From NCBI GenBank assembly GCA_964247705.1, contig CAXTVQ010000020.1:4047-68046 (forward strand): a stretch of DNA of 64,000 bases. The letters run 5' to 3'. The translations under genes were made by a program, and so were the position numbers. The DNA comes from LMUY01 sp964247705 (GTDB lineage: Bacteria; Pseudomonadota; Alphaproteobacteria; Acetobacterales; Acetobacteraceae). A model generated the notes under the pieces. The model searched no databases. It was not told the DNA's origin and worked only from the letters and a program-made list of their open reading frames with translations. Below, one piece after another: positions 1 through 8,678 of the stretch (position 1 is the stretch's first letter; the number at the start of each line of letters is the position of its first letter).

Positions 1-1
1 C

Positions 2-295
2 GCTACCAATCCGGAGCAGTTGTTCGCCGCAGGCTATGCCGCATGCTTCGAGAACGCCTTGCTGCGTGTGGCGCGGGAGCGGAAGGTTCCGTTGCGCGAG
101 TCGTCCGTCACCGCCCGGGTCGGACTTGGCCGCGAAGTCGATGGGTTTTTCCGGCTGGCAGTCACGTTGGAGGTTTCCGCACCCGGGCGGGACCGGGCGG
201 AAATCGAGGAGTTCACTCGGATCGCGCACGAGGAGGTGTGCCCTTACTCGCGTGCCACGCGTGGCAATGTCGAGGTCGTCCTCACCGTGGTCTGA
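2..295 (+). CDS. ohr: Organic hydroperoxide resistance protein (Ohr/OsmC family), 5' end outside window
   Basis: This is the C-terminal part of an Ohr peroxidase, which reduces organic hydroperoxides in the cytoplasm using a reactive cysteine pair. The reading frame is open from base 2, and the N-terminal third lies upstream of the window. Both family cysteines are visible: one in the GYAACF motif that starts the central helix, and one in the VCPYSRATRGN motif near the C-terminus. The second motif separates Ohr from other OsmC proteins. The stop is at 293-295, five bases before the convergent aldo/keto reductase-like gene. Confident family call. Confidence 0.9.
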   Translation, partial: ATNPEQLFAAGYAACFENALLRVARERKVPLRESSVTARVGLGREVDGFFRLAVTLEVSAPGRDRAEIEEFTRIAHEEVCPYSRATRGNVEVVLTVV

Positions 296-300
296 CTGCG

Positions 301-1260
301 TCAGGCGGTGACGAAGTGCTCAGCGCGGGTCTGCACGTAGTGTTGCCACCGGGGGCTGCTGTGCAACTGGGCGAGTAGCGCCTCGTCGCCGTCGCCGGGT
401 CCGTCCAGCACGGTCCGTACGTTGGCCCGCAACTGGTCGGCGTTGTCCACGCCCAAAATGATCGTGTCCGGGTGCTGCCCGACGACGAAGCGCAAGGCCA
501 GGCGGGCCAGGGCCGGCTTGTCGGTGATATCCAGTTCGGCGCCGATGTCGAACAACTCGCCCTTGAAGAACACCTCCCGGGCGATGACGGCCAGCCCGAG
601 CGCCCTGGCCCGTGGAATGACACGCTGCAGTCCGGCCTGCTCTCCCAGGCTGAGGTCGAGGTTGACGGCGTCGAACGCGCCGGAGGCCATCTGCGCCAGG
701 TACAGCCGCTCGCCGGAGAACGAGTCCGCGACGGCGAAGCGGATCTTCCCGGCAGCCCGCAGCCGCGCGAGGTTGTCCGCAAGCCGCGCCATGAAGTCCG
801 GGGTCTCGTCGATCGAGGGGGCCAACAGGCCGATGTTCAGGAAGTCCACGGCGTCGCGCCGCAGTAGGCGCAGGCCGCGCTCCACCTCCGCCGACAGGGC
901 GGCGTAGTCCAGCATGGTCCGGTTGCCCGGGTCGTAGCCGTAGCACATGCCTTCCGGCCGGGTCTGGACGAACACGGGGTAAGGCGGCGGGCTGACGGCG
1001 AAGTTGCGGCCCAACGCGTCCTTCTCCGCATCGATGGTCACGTCGAAGATGTTGATGTGGGCGTCGTAGGCGGCGTGCAGCACGGCTTGCCGGCGGTCGC
1101 CGCCGAAGCCGGGCAGCAGGGTGCCCGGCGTCACCGCCTTGCGCATGTCCTCGTTGAAGCCGCGCGACCGTCCGTCCGGCAAGAACTCGTGCCCACCCAG
1201 GGCCACCGGCGACAGCGCGACTCCCGTGCGGCCGAACGGGCGATGCGGCAGATTGTCCAT
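301..1260 (-). CDS. Aldo/keto reductase-fold protein with degenerate active site
   Basis: This 319-residue protein has the overall pattern of the aldo/keto reductase family: an N-terminal PFGRTG stretch, an FD motif (Asp73) and a long barrel ending with a DTIILGVDNADQL segment. The usual Asp-Tyr-Lys-His tetrad is not intact. No Tyr is found where the YG motif should follow Asp73, the Lys strand reads Q-T-R (Arg101), and the usual His position reads Gly144 in LNIGLL. Reductase chemistry is therefore doubtful, and it may be a lyase-like or binding relative. It is divergent from the sugar ABC operon that begins 102 bases away, suggesting a linked role in sugar-acid use. Confidence 0.75.
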   Translation of the reverse strand: MDNLPHRPFGRTGVALSPVALGGHEFLPDGRSRGFNEDMRKAVTPGTLLPGFGGDRRQAVLHAAYDAHINIFDVTIDAEKDALGRNFAVSPPPYPVFVQTRPEGMCYGYDPGNRTMLDYAALSAEVERGLRLLRRDAVDFLNIGLLAPSIDETPDFMARLADNLARLRAAGKIRFAVADSFSGERLYLAQMASGAFDAVNLDLSLGEQAGLQRVIPRARALGLAVIAREVFFKGELFDIGAELDITDKPALARLALRFVVGQHPDTIILGVDNADQLRANVRTVLDGPGDGDEALLAQLHSSPRWQHYVQTRAEHFVTA

Positions 1261-1362
1261 GGGTGAACGCTCCTGAGTGCTCGTGCCTCCCGCAGACTCG
1301 ACGCCGTGTAAGCACACTGCCACAACGATCGCACCGGCCACAGAAGCTGGAGAGGAACGGAT

Positions 1363-2655
1363 ATGAGCCATATCATCACCCGCCGCGCCGCCCTTGCAAC
1401 CGGGCTTGCGGCCGGGCTGGCGGCGCCACGGATCGTGCGGGCCGCCGACGAGGTTCGGCTGACCATGTGGACCTGGATTCCGAACAAGCGGGAGGACCTG
1501 GACCTGTTCGAGCAGGCCTATCCCGGGATCAAGGTCGACCTGGTGAATGCCGGGCAGGGGGCAACCCACTACACCAAGCTGCGCGCCGCCATGCGGGCAG
1601 GCAGCGGCGCGCCCGATGTCTGCATCGCCGAGTTCCACATGATTCCGAGCTTGCGCCAGATCGGTGCGCTGCTGGACCTCTCGCCGTACGGGGCGGCTGC
1701 GATCCAGGAGGACTTCGTGCCTTGGTCGTGGCAGCAGGTCAGCGACGGCGGCCATGTCTACGCGGTGCCGTCCGATAGCGGCCCGATCGCGCTGTTGTAC
1801 CGCAGCGACGTGTTCGAGAAGCACGGCGTCGTTCCACCCACGACGTGGGACGGTTTCGCGGAAGCGGCGATCAAGCTGCATACGGACGCGCCGGACGTGT
1901 TCCTGACGGACATGCAGCTCAATGCCGGTGCTTGGTTCACCTCGCTTGCGTGGCAGGCCGGGTCCCGCCCGTTCGCGGTGGATGGGACGACCGTGACGGT
2001 CCGCATCAACGACGAGCCGGCGCGCCGGGTGGCGGCGTTCTGGCAGAAACTGATCGACGCCCATGCCATCGACACCGCGCCGTCCAACACGGCCGACTGG
2101 TATCAGTCGACCGACCAGGGCCGCTACGCTTGCTGGGTGGCGGCGGCGTGGGCGCCGTTGTTCCTGTCGCAGTTCGCCCATGCCAGCGCCGGGCAGTGGC
2201 GGGTGGCGCCGATCCCGCAATGGGACCCGGCCAAGCCCGTCTCGGCCAATTTCGGCGGCAGCACGACGGCGGTGACGACGCAGACCAAGCACCCGAAGGA
2301 AGCGGCGTTGCTGGCGACCTTCCTGTGCCACGATCCGCGTTTGATCGAGCACCGGGTGACGGCGCATTTCGCGTTCCCGACGCTGGAGAAGGTGCTTGAT
2401 TCACAGAACTTTCAGGACCGCCGGTTCTCGTTCTACGGCGACCAGGCAATCAACAAGGTGTTCGTGGAGTCGGGGCGCCTCGTAGATGGATCGTTCCAGT
2501 GGAGCCCGTTCCAGGATTACGTGTTCGCGCAGATGAGCAACGAGATGACCGCCGCCGGCACCGGGGGGCGGGGAACGTTGGCGGCGGCGCTGGACCGGGT
2601 GCAGCGCAACGTGGTCGCGTTCGCAAAGGGCCAGGGGTTCACCGTAAAGGCATGA
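1363..2655 (+). CDS. Extracellular solute-binding protein, family 1 (sugar ABC transporter)
   Basis: This is the periplasmic binding protein of a UgpB/MalE-type importer, 430 residues. The N-terminus (MSHIITRRAALATG, then an alanine-rich stretch ending VRAAD) is a twin-arginine-like signal peptide with cleavage near residue 28. The mature part begins EVRLTMWTWIP, typical of family 1 binding proteins. A strong ribosome site (GGAGAGGAA) precedes the ATG. The stop overlaps the start of the first permease (ATGA), so the genes are translationally coupled. The ligand is not readable, but the downstream acid-sugar dehydratase suggests a sugar or sugar acid. Confidence 0.88.
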   Translation: MSHIITRRAALATGLAAGLAAPRIVRAADEVRLTMWTWIPNKREDLDLFEQAYPGIKVDLVNAGQGATHYTKLRAAMRAGSGAPDVCIAEFHMIPSLRQIGALLDLSPYGAAAIQEDFVPWSWQQVSDGGHVYAVPSDSGPIALLYRSDVFEKHGVVPPTTWDGFAEAAIKLHTDAPDVFLTDMQLNAGAWFTSLAWQAGSRPFAVDGTTVTVRINDEPARRVAAFWQKLIDAHAIDTAPSNTADWYQSTDQGRYACWVAAAWAPLFLSQFAHASAGQWRVAPIPQWDPAKPVSANFGGSTTAVTTQTKHPKEAALLATFLCHDPRLIEHRVTAHFAFPTLEKVLDSQNFQDRRFSFYGDQAINKVFVESGRLVDGSFQWSPFQDYVFAQMSNEMTAAGTGGRGTLAAALDRVQRNVVAFAKGQGFTVKA

Positions 2656-3530
2656 GCGCCCGGCGGCGCGTCCCGCTGGCGCCTTACTTGTTCCTGTTGC
2701 CGTTCGCCGTGCTGTTCGTGGCGTTCCTGTTGGCGCCGCTGGCCTACGCGTTGGGCCTGAGCCTGTTTCGCGACAGCATGGTCGGCGGGCGCGCGTTCGT
2801 GGCACTGGCCAACTATGCCGACGTGCTGACGGACGATGCGTTCTGGGGCGGGATCGGCAACATGCTGCTGTTCGGGCTGTTCCAGATCCCGCTCATGTTG
2901 GCGTTGGCGCTGGCGTTCGCGCTGGTGCTGCACGGGCGCGGGGTGATGCTGCGGCCGCTGTTCCGCATCGCCTTCTTCGTTCCGTATGCCGTGCCCAGCA
3001 TCGTGGCGGCGTTGATCTGGGGCTACCTGTACGGACCGACCTTCGGCCCGGCGCACCAGCTCGCGACGGCGCTGAACCTGCCTGCGCCCAACTTCCTGAG
3101 CTACCGGTTGATGCTGCCCTCCCTGGCCAACATCGTGGTGTGGGAGTTCACCGGCTACAACATGGTGATCCTGTATGCGGCGCTGCAGGCCGTGCCGCCG
3201 GAGGTGGAGGAGGCCGCCGCCATGGACGGCGCCACGCGCTGGCAGTCGGCCATGTGGGTGAAGGTGCCGATGATCGGCGGCGCGCTGGCCACCACGGCCA
3301 TCTTCGCGCTGGTGCACACGCTGCAGTTGTTCAACGAACCGCAATTGATGGGCGCCATCGCGCCGGAGGTGATCGGCGATCATTACACGCCGAACCTGTA
3401 CGCCTATACGCTGGCGTTCGTGAACCAGCAGCTCAACTACTCGGCCGCGGTGTCCTTCACGCTGGCGCTGCTGGTGATGCTGATCGCGGGCGGCGTGCTG
3501 CTGGTGCGGCATTTGCGGCGGCCGGTATGA
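2652..3530 (+). CDS. Sugar ABC transporter permease, UgpA/MalF type
   Basis: This inner-membrane permease of 292 residues starts at an ATG inside the stop of the binding-protein gene. The N-terminus (RRRVPLAPYLFLLPFAVLFV) is the classic first transmembrane helix of UgpA/MalF proteins, and five or six hydrophobic segments follow. An EAA-type loop for ATPase contact lies near the AAAMDGATRWQSAMWVKVPM stretch around residues 193-212. It overlaps the next permease by four bases. No gene for the matching MalK/UgpC ATPase is present in the visible operon. Confidence 0.9.
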   Translation: MSARRRVPLAPYLFLLPFAVLFVAFLLAPLAYALGLSLFRDSMVGGRAFVALANYADVLTDDAFWGGIGNMLLFGLFQIPLMLALALAFALVLHGRGVMLRPLFRIAFFVPYAVPSIVAALIWGYLYGPTFGPAHQLATALNLPAPNFLSYRLMLPSLANIVVWEFTGYNMVILYAALQAVPPEVEEAAAMDGATRWQSAMWVKVPMIGGALATTAIFALVHTLQLFNEPQLMGAIAPEVIGDHYTPNLYAYTLAFVNQQLNYSAAVSFTLALLVMLIAGGVLLVRHLRRPV

Positions 3531-4408
3531 GCACAGTGGGCATGAGCGCCGTGCTGAATGCGCGCGACCGGCGGACGCAACGGATCACGACGGCGCTGTT
3601 CGCCGTATTCCTGATCTACACCGCGATCCCCCTGTTCTACCTGGTGGTGTCCAGCACCAAGAGCAACGCCGAGCTGTTCGAGAGCTTCGGGTTATGGTTC
3701 GCACACGGCTTCCACCTGCGCGAGAACCTGCAAGCGCTGTTCGCCTATGATGGCGGTGTTTACCGGCGCTGGCTGCTGAACACCGTCGGCTACTCCGTCG
3801 CCTCCGCCGCGGGCGCGTCCGTGTTTGCCAGCATGGCGGGCTACGCTTTCGCCAAGTTCGAGTTTGCGGGCAAGCGGACGCTGTTCGGGCTGATCCTCGG
3901 GGCGGTGCTGGTGCCGCACACGGCGCTGGTCATTCCGCTGTTCCTGCTGCTCAGCCAGACCGGGCTGGTGAACACGCCACTGGCCGTGGTGCTGCCATCG
4001 ATGGTCTCGCCGTTCGGCGTCTACCTGATGCGCGTGTATGCGGACCGGGCCGTGCCGGACGAGTTGCTGGACGCGGCAAGGATCGATGGCGCCGGGGAAG
4101 TGCGGATTTTTGTCAGCATCGCGTTCCGCCTGATGGTGCCCGGCTTCGTCACCGTCGTGCTGCTGACCTTCGTCGCCGCCTGGAACAACTACTTCCTGCC
4201 GCTCGTCGTGCTCAGCGATCCCCGCTATTTTCCGCTGACGGTGGGCCTGGCCTCCTGGTATCAGCAGGCGAGTTCCGGCAGCGGGGCGGAGGCGCTGTTC
4301 TCGTTGGTGTTGACGGGGGCGCTGGTGGGCATCCTCCCCGTGCTGGTGCTGTTCTTGTTCCTGCAGCGCTATTGGCAAAGCGGGCTCAGCGCGGGAAGCC
4401 TCAAGTGA
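3527..4408 (+). CDS. Sugar ABC transporter permease, UgpE/MalG type
   Basis: This is the second inner-membrane permease of the importer, 293 residues, with six predicted transmembrane segments. It has an EAA loop around the LLDAARIDGAGEVRIFVSIAF stretch and ends in a typical UgpE-like tail. The ATG lies in the stop codon overlap with the first permease. A second in-frame ATG five codons downstream is an alternative start. The gene ends in a GTGA overlap with the enolase-superfamily gene, showing that transport and metabolism genes share one transcript. Confidence 0.9.
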   Translation: MSTVGMSAVLNARDRRTQRITTALFAVFLIYTAIPLFYLVVSSTKSNAELFESFGLWFAHGFHLRENLQALFAYDGGVYRRWLLNTVGYSVASAAGASVFASMAGYAFAKFEFAGKRTLFGLILGAVLVPHTALVIPLFLLLSQTGLVNTPLAVVLPSMVSPFGVYLMRVYADRAVPDELLDAARIDGAGEVRIFVSIAFRLMVPGFVTVVLLTFVAAWNNYFLPLVVLSDPRYFPLTVGLASWYQQASSGSGAEALFSLVLTGALVGILPVLVLFLFLQRYWQSGLSAGSLK

Positions 4409-5394
4409 AGATTACGTCCGTCCGGCTGCGGCGGGTGACTGGCATTTTCGAAACCGAGGGGCCGTTCTGGGAGGAGCGGCTGGCGCGGCCGCTCGACATC
4501 TATGCGGACTACCGGGGGTCACGCGGGGACTGGGGCGGCCGGCAGATCGACGAGCGGCATTTCCGCACGGAGCAGATCTTTCTCGAGATCGGCACGGATG
4601 ATGGCGTCGCGGGCCGGGCCGGGCCGATCGAGGACGGCGTCGCAGAGATGGTGTCGCGCATGCGGCCGATGCTGCTGGGCCGCGACCCGGTCGCGCATGA
4701 GGCGCTGTGGGACCAGATGCACCGGTCGCAGCCGCACGGCCGGCACGGTGTGGCGATGATGGCGGTGAGTGCGGTGGATTGCGCGTTGTGGGACCTGAAG
4801 GGGCGCTGGCTCGGCCAGCCGGTGCATCGCCTGCTGGGCGGGCCGACGCGGGACGGCGTGCCCGCTTACGTGTCCACGCTCGGCTACAACGTGCTCGACA
4901 TGGGCCTGGTGCGGGAGCGCGCGCTTATGCTGCAGGCTCGTGGCTTCCGCGCCCAAAAGTGGTTCTTCCGCCACGGACCCGGCAGCGGGCGCGAGGGCTT
5001 GCGGCAGAACGTCGCCCTGGTGCGGACGCTGCGCGAGACGCTCGGCGACGGTGACGACCTGATGTTCGATTGCTGGCAGGCGTTCGACGTTGGCTACACG
5101 CTGGACCTGCTCGACCGCATCACCGAGTTCCGGCCGCGCTGGCTGGAGGAGTGCGTGATGGCCGACCGCATCGGCAGCTACAGCCGGATCAAGCGGCGCA
5201 CGGCCGTGGCGCTGGCAGGGGGCGAACACGACTACACGCGCTGGGGCATGAAGCCGTATGTCGACGCCGGGTGCCTGGACGTGCTGCAACCCGATATATA
5301 TTGGGCCGGCGGTTTGTCCGAGGTCCTCAAGATTGCCGCCTACGCCTCGGCTCATGATCTGATGACGGTCCCGCATGGCCATTCCAGCCCGGCG
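4405..5394 (+). CDS. Enolase-superfamily sugar-acid dehydratase, rhamnonate dehydratase-like (3' end in scaffold gap)
   Basis: The first 330 residues of a mandelate racemase/muconate lactonizing enzyme-type protein are visible before the gap. The KWFFRHGPG segment (185-193) is characteristic of L-rhamnonate dehydratase and close relatives. Metal-ligand candidates are Asp222 (LMFDCW), Glu248 or Glu249 (WLEE) and Glu274 (AGGEHDYTRWG). The expected catalytic His is His324 in VPHGH. Such enzymes dehydrate acid sugars to 2-keto-3-deoxy acids. The GTG start overlaps the permease stop. About 60-70 residues are probably lost in the gap. The exact substrate is an inference. Confidence 0.82.
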
Positions 5395-5494
5395 NNNNNN
5401 NNNNNNNNNNNNNNNNNNNNNNNNNNNNNNNNNNNNNNNNNNNNNNNNNNNNNNNNNNNNNNNNNNNNNNNNNNNNNNNNNNNNNNNNNNNNNN
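5395..5494. other. Scaffold gap (100 N)
   Basis: A run of exactly 100 unknown bases, the usual placeholder for a gap of unknown size. It removes the 3' ends of two convergent genes: the enolase-superfamily gene on the plus strand and the amidohydrolase on the minus strand. Open frames that appear to run through the Ns are artefacts. A missing transporter ATPase gene could also lie here. Confidence 0.98.
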
Positions 5495-6972
5495 TAGAAC
5501 TGCTTCACATGGGGCAGCAACGCGCGCGATAGATGGCGGCGCTGCACTTCGTCGTCCGAGAGGGCGTGTGCCAGGTCGTCGTGCAGCGCCTTCAACGCGG
5601 CGGCCTGGTCTACTTTGGTGAAGCGGCCGTCCTCGTAGATGACCTCGCCGGCGCACATCACCGCTCTTACGCCGCCGGTCTTGGCGCGTTGCAGGACCGC
5701 GTCCAGCAACGGCATCGCTTCGTCCAAATAGGGGTAGCTGATCTGCTGCCAGTCCAGCAGGACCAGGTCCGCGGCCGTGCCCACCGCCAGCGTGCCCAGT
5801 TGGTCGCCGAACGCCGTGGTCCGGGCGCCCCCCTGCGTCGCCATGCCGAAGACCTGTGCGGCCGTCGGCACGTCGTCCTCCATGCCGGGCGTGCGGTGGG
5901 CGCGCAGCACCAGGCGCATCTCCTGCAGCATGTCGCGGTCGTCGTTGATGCCCGCCTCGTCCAGCCCGATCGCGACGTTCACGCCCGCTTCGGCGAAGCA
6001 GTTGAGCGGGGCCACGCCCGAGCGCAGGCGGAAGTTGGAGCTGCAGTTGTGGCAGATGCAGGTGCGGGTTTCGGCCACGCGGGCGATGTCGCGCTCGTTC
6101 AGCCAGACACCGTGGCCGAGCGTCATGCGCTCGTTCATCAGCCCGAAGCGGTCGAGGTATTCGACAGCCGTGCAGCCGCCGCGCTTCTGCGCGTAGGCTT
6201 TCTGGTAGGCCGTTTCCACCAGGTGCATGTGCATCGGCACGTTGTAGTGCGCGGAGGCTTCGCCGAGCCGGGTCAGCGCCGCGTCCGAGCACCAATGCAG
6301 GTTGGCGGGGGCGAGTTGGATCTTTACCCGCTCCTTGCCGGCGTGGGCGCCGTGCAGGCTGCCGAACAGGTCCATGCAGCCGTCCAGCGTCATCTGGAAA
6401 CGGTCGAACCAGGCTTGCATCGGGCCGCGCAACTCTGTGGGCAGCGAGGCGACGAAGGCTGCGTCGTCCTGGTACACGAGCCGGTTCTGGTCACGCACGG
6501 CGTAGCAGTAGGAGACCCGCATGCCGATATCCTCGTAGGCGCGGATCACGTCGTTGGACTTCGCTTGCACCTCCGCCAGCGTGCCGGGCAGCCAGCCGTG
6601 GATGTGCTGCACCGTCGTGATGCCGGAGCCGACCATCTCGAAGGCGGAGTACAGCGTGTCGAGGTAGACGTTGAGGTTGCGCGCCACCATGCGGGTGATG
6701 AACCAGAGCTCCAGCGGCATATCCGGCGAGCCGAGCTGGACCGGGGTGAGCCCGACATGGTGATGCCCGTTCACGAAAGCGGGGATCAGGATCTCGTTGC
6801 CGGAGCCCAGCACCTGTGTGTCCGGGTAGCGGCGGTGCAGGTCATCGTACGTGCCGATCGCGGCGATCACGCCGTCCTCCTGCAGCACTGCGCCGCCCGC
6901 GATGATCGTGGGCGGCTCGGTGCGGCTGGCTTGCGTGATGGTGGACCGGCTGCGGATCAGCGTCGTGGACAC
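5495..6972 (-). CDS. Amidohydrolase, cytosine/8-oxoguanine/atrazine-type deaminase family (3' end in gap)
   Basis: About 492 residues of a metal-dependent cyclic amidohydrolase are visible. Metal-site motifs are clear: HxH in FVNGHHH (His70, His72), His248/His250 in PMHMHLVET, His287 in GHGVWL and Asp338 in GLDEAG. The CHNCSSNFRL block (308-317) is like the CPSSN block of 8-oxoguanine deaminases and TrzA/AtzB-type enzymes. Such enzymes remove ammonia or open C-N bonds on N-heterocycles. The GTG start follows an AGGGGGAG ribosome site. The frame enters the gap within a few codons of the expected C-terminus. It is last in the amidase/ABC operon. Confidence 0.82.
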
Positions 6973-6996
6973 GGAATGGCTCCCCCTAAGGCGACA

Positions 6997-7794
6997 TCAG
7001 GCCGGCAGTTTTTCCTGTTCGGCGAAGGCGCGGTCCACCTCGTCCTGCAACAGGCCGGTCAGGTGGCGGCGCAACTGCTCGGCGCCTGGACTGAACGGGT
7101 CGCGCGGGCGGGGCAGCTCGATCGGCACCACCGTCTTGATGCGGCCGGGGCGGGCGGTGAACACCACCACGCGGTCGGCCAGCGCGATGGCCTCGTCGAT
7201 GTGGTGGGTGACGAACAGCACAGAGGCGGCGGAGCTGCGCCAGACGTCGAGCAGGAAGTCCTGCATCTTGGCCCGCGTCTGCACGTCCAGCGCGGCAAAC
7301 GGCTCGTCCATCAGCAGGACCTTCGGCCGCATCGCCAGCGCCCGCGCCACCGCCACGCGCTGGCGCATGCCGCCCGACAACTCGTCCGGCCGCTTGTCGA
7401 TCGCTTCCGCCAGCCCGACCCGGGCGAGGGCCTGGCGTGCCGCCTCCCTGCGCGCCTCGGCGCCCTCGCCGCGGATCGAGAGGCCGAACGCCACGTTCTG
7501 GCCGACCGACAGCCACGGAAAAAGCGAGGTTTCCTGGAAGATCAGGCTGCGGTCCGGAGACGGCGCCGCGACCCGGCCGCCGAACGACCACAGCTCGCCC
7601 TCGGTCGCGTCCTCCAGCCCGGCGATCAGGTACAGCAGCGTGCTCTTGCCGCAGCCGGATGGGCCGAGCAACACGACGAACTCGCCGGGCGCGACGTCCA
7701 GATCGATGTCGCGCAGCGCCTCGTGCGCGCGGGGCGTGCCGGGCGCCCAGACCTTGCCCGTCCCGCGACAAACGACAGCCGAGCTAGAGGCCAC
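6997..7794 (-). CDS. ABC transporter ATPase, nitrate/sulfonate/taurine type
   Basis: This 265-residue ATPase has Walker A GPSGCGKS (44-51), signature LSGGMRQRVAVARAL, Walker B LLMDEP and the switch His in VTHHIDEA. It most resembles SsuB/TauB/NrtD, which drive uptake of sulfonates, taurine, nitrate, pyrimidine precursors or similar small ligands. The GTG start overlaps the permease stop by eleven bases. It lies 24 bases upstream of the amidohydrolase. Confidence 0.92.
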   Translation of the reverse strand: MASSSAVVCRGTGKVWAPGTPRAHEALRDIDLDVAPGEFVVLLGPSGCGKSTLLYLIAGLEDATEGELWSFGGRVAAPSPDRSLIFQETSLFPWLSVGQNVAFGLSIRGEGAEARREAARQALARVGLAEAIDKRPDELSGGMRQRVAVARALAMRPKVLLMDEPFAALDVQTRAKMQDFLLDVWRSSAASVLFVTHHIDEAIALADRVVVFTARPGRIKTVVPIELPRPRDPFSPGAEQLRRHLTGLLQDEVDRAFAEQEKLPA

Positions 7795-8677
7795 GCAACG
7801 CCTCGGCGCCTTTCGGCAACCAGTACAGGATGCGGCCCTGCAGCATCCGCAGCGCGTAGTCGAACGCGAAGCCGAGCACGCCGATGACTGCGATGGTGAA
7901 GAAGACGAGCGACGGATTGAACGTATTGCGCGCCAGCATGATCACCTGGCCCAGGCCGTAGCCGACGCCGGTACTCTCCGCGATCAACACCACCATCCAG
8001 GCGGCGAATAGGTTCATCCTCAGCACGATCAGCATGCCGGGCAGGATCGCCGGGACGATGACGCGGGCGTAGATCTGCCGCTTGGTGGCGCCCATGGTGC
8101 GCGCCACGTTGACGTAGTTGCGGTTCACGCCGTCGATCTGCGCGATGGTGGACAGCGTCATGTGGAACAGCAGCGCGATCACCACCATGAAGATCGCCGG
8201 GCGGTTGCCGATGCCGAACATGAAGATCGCCACGGGAAGCCAGGCAATCGGCGAGACGGGAGCCAGCAGCGTGATGGTCGGCAGGGTCAGGCGTTCGAAC
8301 AGCCGGAAATAGCGCACGGTGACGCCGAGGCTGATCGAGAGTACGGAGGCGATCACCAGGCCGGAGACGACCCGCCCCGTGGTGGACGCGGCGGTGTAGA
8401 ACACGGCCGCCGCCGGGCTAGGGAGCGAACTGGCGCCGCTGCCGATCTGCCAGCGGCTGATGGTGTTGAAATACTTCGCCTGGTCGACGATGCTGCCCAT
8501 GAACACGTGCGGCGGCGGCAGCAAGCGTGGGTCGGCCCAACCGATCGCCCACAGCACCTCCCAGATGCCCGCGAACAACCCGATGCTGAGCATCGCCCAG
8601 CCGATTCGCGCCACCCAGGGCGGCGCGGTTGGCCGACGCCAGACCGGCGCCGCCGCGGTGCGGAGTGTGACCGACAT
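7784..8677 (-). CDS. ABC transporter permease, SsuC/TauC type
   Basis: This inner-membrane permease of 297 residues has about six transmembrane segments and the binding-protein-dependent transport fold. The EAA-like loop is seen at VARTMGATKRQIYARVIVPAIL. Between helix 1 and helix 2 there is an unusually long periplasmic stretch rich in Ser, Pro and Ala (about residues 70-95). The ATG follows the stop of the binding protein after one base. Its partners are the ATPase downstream and the binding protein upstream. Confidence 0.9.
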   Translation of the reverse strand: MSVTLRTAAAPVWRRPTAPPWVARIGWAMLSIGLFAGIWEVLWAIGWADPRLLPPPHVFMGSIVDQAKYFNTISRWQIGSGASSLPSPAAAVFYTAASTTGRVVSGLVIASVLSISLGVTVRYFRLFERLTLPTITLLAPVSPIAWLPVAIFMFGIGNRPAIFMVVIALLFHMTLSTIAQIDGVNRNYVNVARTMGATKRQIYARVIVPAILPGMLIVLRMNLFAAWMVVLIAESTGVGYGLGQVIMLARNTFNPSLVFFTIAVIGVLGFAFDYALRMLQGRILYWLPKGAEALRGL

Positions 8678-8678
8678 T

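Noticed and set aside
4372..5532. Open frame that appears to fuse the enolase-superfamily protein to sequence beyond the gap
   Set aside because: It reads through 100 N; the sequence after the gap belongs to the amidohydrolase on the other strand.
5533..7887. A 784-codon plus-strand open frame opposite the amidohydrolase and ABC ATPase
   Set aside because: GC-rich antisense shadow with no recognisable domain; the minus-strand genes have full motif sets.
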